Source of the DNA: an uncultured Eubacterium sp.
GTDB lineage: Bacteria > Bacillota > Clostridia > Peptostreptococcales > Anaerovoracaceae
Reading direction: 5' to 3'
Length of the DNA stretch: 10,982 bases
NCBI GenBank assembly: GCA_947367725.1
Contig: CANBFZ010000030.1
Coordinates: 1 to 10,982, forward strand
Position numbers and translations under genes: made by a program. The first letter of the stretch is position 1, and each line of letters begins with the position of its first letter. The notes beneath the pieces were generated by a model. It had not been told where the DNA came from, made no database searches, and saw only the letters and a program-made list of their open reading frames with translations. Below, piece after piece: positions 8,234 through 10,982 of this stretch.

Positions 8234-9689
8234 CGGTCTTGCAGTTTTTGTAAAGGGCGCTGTGGTCGGTGATCTGGCAGAAGTGGAACTGACCAAGGTG
8301 AAGAAGAACTATGCCTTTGGAAAGCTGGTAAAGCTGGTAACACCATCGCCAGACCGAATTGCGCCGCAGTGTGTGTACAGTGGTCAGTGCGGCGGCTGTC
8401 CATACAGCAGTCTTTCCTATGAGGCGCAGCTTGCGCTCAAGGAAAAGCAGGTTCGTGATAAGTTAGTGCGGCTGGGCGGCTTGCTTGACCCTGCGATGGA
8501 GGCGATCATCGGTATGGAAATGCCTTTTCGCTATCGGAACAAAGCCTCTATGCCGGTGTGGACCGGCGGTATTATCACCCGCAAGGGCGGGATTGTGGAG
8601 AATCTGGGACAGCCGGCGGTGGGCTTTTATCGTGCAAAGAGCCACGAGGTAGTAGACTGCAATGACTGTTTGATTCAGTCCGTCCCTGCTATGGCGGCGG
8701 CAGAGGCTTTGCGCCAGTTCATGGAAAGTGATCATATTACAGCTTACGATCCCAAGTGGGAAAAGGGATTGATGCGCCATTTGGTGGTGAAAACAGCTCG
8801 CGGCACCGGCGAGGTGATGGTGGTTCTTGTCATCAACGGCAAAGGGATTCCCAATGCACCAAAGCTGGTGGAAATGCTGGACGATGCCATTTATGACCTG
8901 CCGCCGACCGATGACGGTGTATGCTATAGTCTGGAAAGTGTGGTTATCAGCGTCTGCAAGGGAAAGAACGGCGCCATGCCAGGCAGTATCATGGGTGAGG
9001 AGTTAATTACCCTTGCCGGAAAGCCTGTTATCAATGAGGAAGTGGGCGGTCTGGTCTTTGAGATTTCACCACACTCGTTTTACCAGGTGAATCCAGTGCA
9101 GATGGAACGACTTTATGCTAAGGCTATGGAATACGCTGCACTAAAAGGCACGGAAACGGTGCTGGATCTTTACTGCGGCGTGGGCACTATCGGACTCTTT
9201 GCGGCGCGGCAAATGGAACAGGCTTATATGGATCGTCACGACGGCACGTTGGACTATGCCAAAGTGGGACGCGTGATTGGTATCGAGTCGGTCAAAGGCG
9301 CCGTTCTCGACGCCAACCGTAATGCGGTGATTAACCATATTGTCAACGCCAGATATGTGTGCGGCCGTGCGGAAGAGGAACTGCCAAAGCTTTCGCGCGG
9401 TGAAGGCGCAGCGGCAGAAGATGACGGGCTACGCGTGGAGAAAGCTGATGTAGTGATTTTGGATCCGCCTCGGGCTGGCTGCGATGAGACGTTGCTGGAA
9501 ACCGTAGTTGCTGTGGAACCAGAGCGAATCGTGTATGTATCCTGTGATCCCGCCACACTGGCGCGGGATGTGAAATATCTAGGCGAACATGGATATCGGT
9601 TTGTGAAAGGCACGCCTGTCGATATGTTTCCGTGGGGCGTGCATGTGGAGACGGTTGTAATGCTTTCCCATAAAAAAACGACAGCGTAA
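8160..9689 (+). CDS. rlmD: 23S rRNA (uracil-5-)-methyltransferase, RlmD/RumA family, C-terminal appendage lost
   Basis: This SAM-dependent enzyme makes 5-methyluridine in 23S rRNA (U1939 in E. coli; Gram-positive relatives may modify two sites). A TRAM RNA-binding domain covers residues 1 to about 58 (MERGQIVQIKIEDMTNEGQG). Cys71, Cys77, Cys80 and probably Cys170 bind a [4Fe-4S] cluster. The SAM motif DLYCGVGTIGL begins at 336, DPPRAG at 435, the catalytic Cys462 sits in VSCDPATLARD, and VDMFPWGVHVE gives the likely base Glu497. About 18 extra residues follow the SAM motif and about 12 precede DPPRAG, compared with E. coli. ATG 8160 begins the TRAM domain and lies 8 nt after AAAGG. The open frame extends upstream to 8052, but only as a shadow of the helicase tail. 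The stop at 9687 follows a frameshift; the catalytic part is complete at 509 aa. Confidence 0.95.
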   Translation: MERGQIVQIKIEDMTNEGQGLGRSNGLAVFVKGAVVGDLAEVELTKVKKNYAFGKLVKLVTPSPDRIAPQCVYSGQCGGCPYSSLSYEAQLALKEKQVRDKLVRLGGLLDPAMEAIIGMEMPFRYRNKASMPVWTGGIITRKGGIVENLGQPAVGFYRAKSHEVVDCNDCLIQSVPAMAAAEALRQFMESDHITAYDPKWEKGLMRHLVVKTARGTGEVMVVLVINGKGIPNAPKLVEMLDDAIYDLPPTDDGVCYSLESVVISVCKGKNGAMPGSIMGEELITLAGKPVINEEVGGLVFEISPHSFYQVNPVQMERLYAKAMEYAALKGTETVLDLYCGVGTIGLFAARQMEQAYMDRHDGTLDYAKVGRVIGIESVKGAVLDANRNAVINHIVNARYVCGRAEEELPKLSRGEGAAAEDDGLRVEKADVVILDPPRAGCDETLLETVVAVEPERIVYVSCDPATLARDVKYLGEHGYRFVKGTPVDMFPWGVHVETVVMLSHKKTTA

Positions 9690-9963
9690 TCAACGTAAAA
9701 GTCGAGTTTGGCAAGGGTGAGGGGAAAGTGCCGCTGGATAATATCGCCAAGAGAGCCGCAGCATGCAAGCCGAAAGAGCGGGTTACATACAAAATGATTA
9801 AGAAGTACATACTGCATATATCGCAGAGGTAAAAAGGGAGTTAGGACTGCCGATGTATGATGCCCCTAATGCGGTAGAGAAATTGAAACAGCCGAGGAAA
9901 CATCCGACAGCGGAGAAAGTGGAAGCAATAAAGGATGCGTTGAAACATTTTGAAGTTATCTAA
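9690..9963 (+). pseudogene. Decayed C-terminal appendage of rlmD
   Basis: The coding signal continues after the rlmD stop in other frames. Frame 2 (about 9677-9808) reads DSVINVKVEFGKGEGKVPL then KPKERVTYKMIKKY. Frame 1 (about 9808-9963) reads HTAYIAEVKRELGLPMYDAP and, further on, KHPTAEKVEAIKDALKHF, ending at a TAA (9961-9963) 7 nt before the terminator stem. From memory, clostridial RlmD proteins often carry such an appendage after HVETVVLLS; I could not check this here. The first break fits loss of one A in the A7 tract (9672-9678). The second fits a deletion near 9806-9811 that removed about ten codons (the GYG/F-K-V part). Two lesions indicate real decay rather than one sequencing error. 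The appendage has no known catalytic role here. Confidence 0.75.
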
Positions 9964-9970
9964 AGCTGTG

Positions 9971-10007
9971 AGCGTATCATTAGAAATAGTGGTACGCTTA
10001 TTTTTTT
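9971..10007 (+). terminator. Intrinsic terminator of the helicase-rlmD operon
   Basis: An 11-bp stem AGCGTATCATT / AGTGGTACGCT (9971-9981 and 9988-9998, with two T-G wobbles) closes a 6-nt loop and is followed by TTA and seven T (10001-10007). It sits directly after the stop of the decayed rlmD appendage, so the original gene must have ended at 9963. Confidence 0.85.
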
Positions 10008-10371
10008 GTCTGAATCGTACCTTTGATTGGCTTGTTATTTCTTTATATAATGAAATCAAAAAAGGTTGGTTTGGTCGTATAGGAACCTTTCTGTCAGAAA
10101 TATAGTGCTTGTTCAAAAGTTTGTATTGGGTTGGATCTCGGGAGGCTTTCAGCTACGAGAACCCTGCCGCCCGGCAGCTTTTCTAATAGGGAAGCAATCT
10201 GGTAACCGTAAAACTACTGTCTGTTCAGCAGATACAGAACCAGTATTTCCACTGTACCTATTTTAAAATTGTTCCTTTCTCTGGACATAAATTCTCCATT
10301 TTTCACTTCTTATGCTGTAGAGTATATAGCGAAAAAGCAGAAACATAAATACTATGAAAACATAACATTTA
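10008..10371. other. Intergenic region without a supported gene, with a GC-rich foldable core
   Basis: No open frame here has a ribosome site or recognisable product. Most of it is AT-rich, but 10128-10184 is clearly GC-rich and can fold: GGGT (10128-10131) with ACCC (10161-10164), TCTCG (10136-10140) with CGAGA (10156-10160), then a separate hairpin CTGCC / GGCAG (10164-10168 and 10173-10177) followed by CTTTTCT. A third hairpin CTGT-CTG / CAG-AT-ACAG spans 10217-10237. It could be an untranslated RNA, an attenuator or the scar of a lost element. It matches no riboswitch class that I recognise. Confidence 0.35.
10164..10184 (+). terminator. Weak terminator-like hairpin
   Basis: CTGCC (10164-10168), a GCCC loop and GGCAG (10173-10177) form a short GC-rich stem followed by CTTTTCT. 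The T-run is short and there is no clear gene before it, so this is only a candidate. Confidence 0.3.
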
Positions 10372-10400
10372 TTGACAAAATGAAATTGAACGTATATAAT
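10372..10400 (+). promoter_or_regulatory. Perfect consensus sigma-A promoter
   Basis: TTGACA (10372-10377), a spacer of exactly 17 nt and TATAAT (10395-10400) match both consensus hexamers completely. Transcription should begin near 10407. Downstream there is no intact gene until the truncated C39-like peptidase frame, about 150 nt on. It is the strongest promoter in the window. Confidence 0.85.
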
Positions 10401-10554
10401 AAAGAAAATTCGAAAAATATTGAGATTAGAGTTAATGCGTCGACGGGCTGAAAAGCAGAAAGACTGGGTATGGACCGATGTGGAGAACACGATTTAATGA
10501 AAAGTTTAATGAACAAAATGACTTGATATTTTTAAAGCGGAGGTTGAAAAGGAT

Positions 10555-10959
10555 GTTACACAATCGGCTTTAGCTTCTCAAATGGGAACAACGCAGAGCG
10601 ATGGCACATATGTTTATAAGGTGACGGAAGCTTTAAATAACAGGCTCGGTGGAACAAAATACAAATATGTATTAAACTCCAGTATTTCCTTCGGAAATGG
10701 GCTGACATACAGCATCGATAAAAATAGATCTCTAGTCTGTCATGTTATGACGGGTAAATTACCGAATTACAGAGCTACTGGCCATAATACAGGTGCAACT
10801 GGGTATTACTATAAAGCAGTCGGAACAACCGGAAGTGATCTTGTGTATTATAATGATCCTAATAACAATTCGAAATATTATGGTCAATTTTCAGCAACCT
10901 GGAGTGAAATGAGGACGGCAATCACCAATAACGCGGGCTATTATATTATGTCTGTGTAA
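10555..10959 (+). pseudogene. 3' fragment of a C39-like cysteine peptidase gene
   Basis: The product resembles the C-terminal two thirds of secreted C39-like (Peptidase_C39_2) peptidases of gut Clostridia: VTQSALASQMGTT, then a VYKVTEALN helix, a VCHVMTGKLPNY strand, DLVYYNDPN and a final NNAGYYIMSV. The frame is open from 10522 and has a first ATG at 10582 without a ribosome site. Both the signal peptide and the CGP-type catalytic Cys segment should precede VTQS; neither is found in any frame upstream. Where the family has GHY followed by a hydrophobic strand (catalytic His), the sequence reads GHNTGATGYYY, as if about four residues were deleted. The fragment is therefore very unlikely to be an active peptidase. 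The Asn/Tyr-rich, AT-rich codon use differs from the upstream genes. Confidence 0.7.
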
Positions 10960-10973
10960 AGATAATCTGCCGG

Positions 10974-10982
10974 GGAAGGAGT
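10974..10982 (+). promoter_or_regulatory. Shine-Dalgarno of a gene just beyond the window
   Basis: GGAAGGAGT is a near-ideal ribosome binding site 14 nt after the stop of the C39-like fragment and reaches the last base of the window. A start codon is expected within about 10 nt outside, on the same strand, so the next gene would be co-transcribed with the fragment from the promoter at 10372. Confidence 0.55.

Noticed and set aside
9672..9689. Programmed -1 ribosomal frameshifting at the end of rlmD
   Set aside because: The A-run is not in the phase of a classic X-XXY-YYZ slippery heptamer, and the downstream appendage carries a second, independent break, so decay explains the data better.
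9254..9817. A 187-codon minus-strand frame across the 3' end of rlmD
   Set aside because: It is antisense to the catalytic end of RlmD and the decayed appendage; composition is Ser/Thr/Pro-rich as expected for a shadow frame.
10185..10245. AATAGGGAA followed by GGTAACCG, reminiscent of a cobalamin riboswitch core
   Set aside because: The conserved CCCGC-ACTGT and downstream GCCACTG-like elements of that class are not present in the right order, and no target gene follows.
10066..10266. A 66-codon plus-strand frame in the intergenic region
   Set aside because: No ribosome site and no family resemblance; it crosses the GC-rich foldable segment.
10269..10451. A 60-codon frame beginning at TTG 10269
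   Set aside because: No ribosome site, no recognisable product, and it runs through the consensus promoter at 10372-10400.
10435..10497. A 20-codon frame starting MRRRAEKQKDWVW just after the strong promoter
   Set aside because: Position suits a leader peptide, but there is no proper ribosome site and no relation that I recognise; too weak to call a gene.

Overview
The window looks like chromosomal DNA of a Clostridia-class Firmicute (anaerobe). The evidence is a bacterial V-type ATPase operon in the Enterococcus/clostridial order, an EFR1-type flavodoxin-ferredoxin protein, GGAGG-type ribosome binding sites and TTGACA/TATAAT-type promoters. Family or genus cannot be fixed from this sequence.

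Region 1 (2-5044) is the distal half of a rotary V/A-type ATPase operon: subunits C (5' end outside the window), F, A, B and D. Genes overlap or nearly abut and the operon ends at a strong intrinsic terminator. A and B form the catalytic hexamer, D and F the central rotor shaft, and C the socket coupling the shaft to the membrane ring. The membrane genes (I, K) and the E stalk should lie upstream. Numbering of key residues coincides with the Enterococcus hirae enzyme (A: K238, E261, D329; B: R350).

Region 2 (5045-6691) holds a single-gene PaaI-like hotdog thioesterase (+) that converges on an EFR1 flavodoxin/2[4Fe-4S] protein (-). Only 8 nt separate their stop codons. The divergent spacer between EFR1 and the next gene carries a promoter for each direction and a dyad-symmetric array of four GTTTTCA/TGAAAAC heptamers.

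Region 3 (6692-10007) is an RNA-metabolism pair: a DEAD-box helicase with a long basic tail, and a RlmD/RumA-type 23S rRNA m5U methyltransferase whose start lies 74 nt inside the helicase gene. The methyltransferase ends at a stop created by a frameshift in an A7 tract. A recognisable C-terminal appendage continues downstream in two other frames up to position 9963, just before a good terminator, so the gene has lost this appendage by at least two lesions.

Region 4 (10008-10982) is AT-richer and accessory-like. It has no intact gene that I can support. It contains a GC-rich segment able to form hairpins, a perfect consensus promoter (TTGACA-N17-TATAAT), and the 3' part of a C39-like cysteine peptidase gene lacking its catalytic Cys region. 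The last bases form a strong Shine-Dalgarno sequence for a gene just outside the window. I found no CRISPR array, tRNA, rRNA, IS element or phage gene. The most interesting signals are the decaying rlmD appendage, the symmetric operator-like array, and the strong promoter driving a broken peptidase gene.
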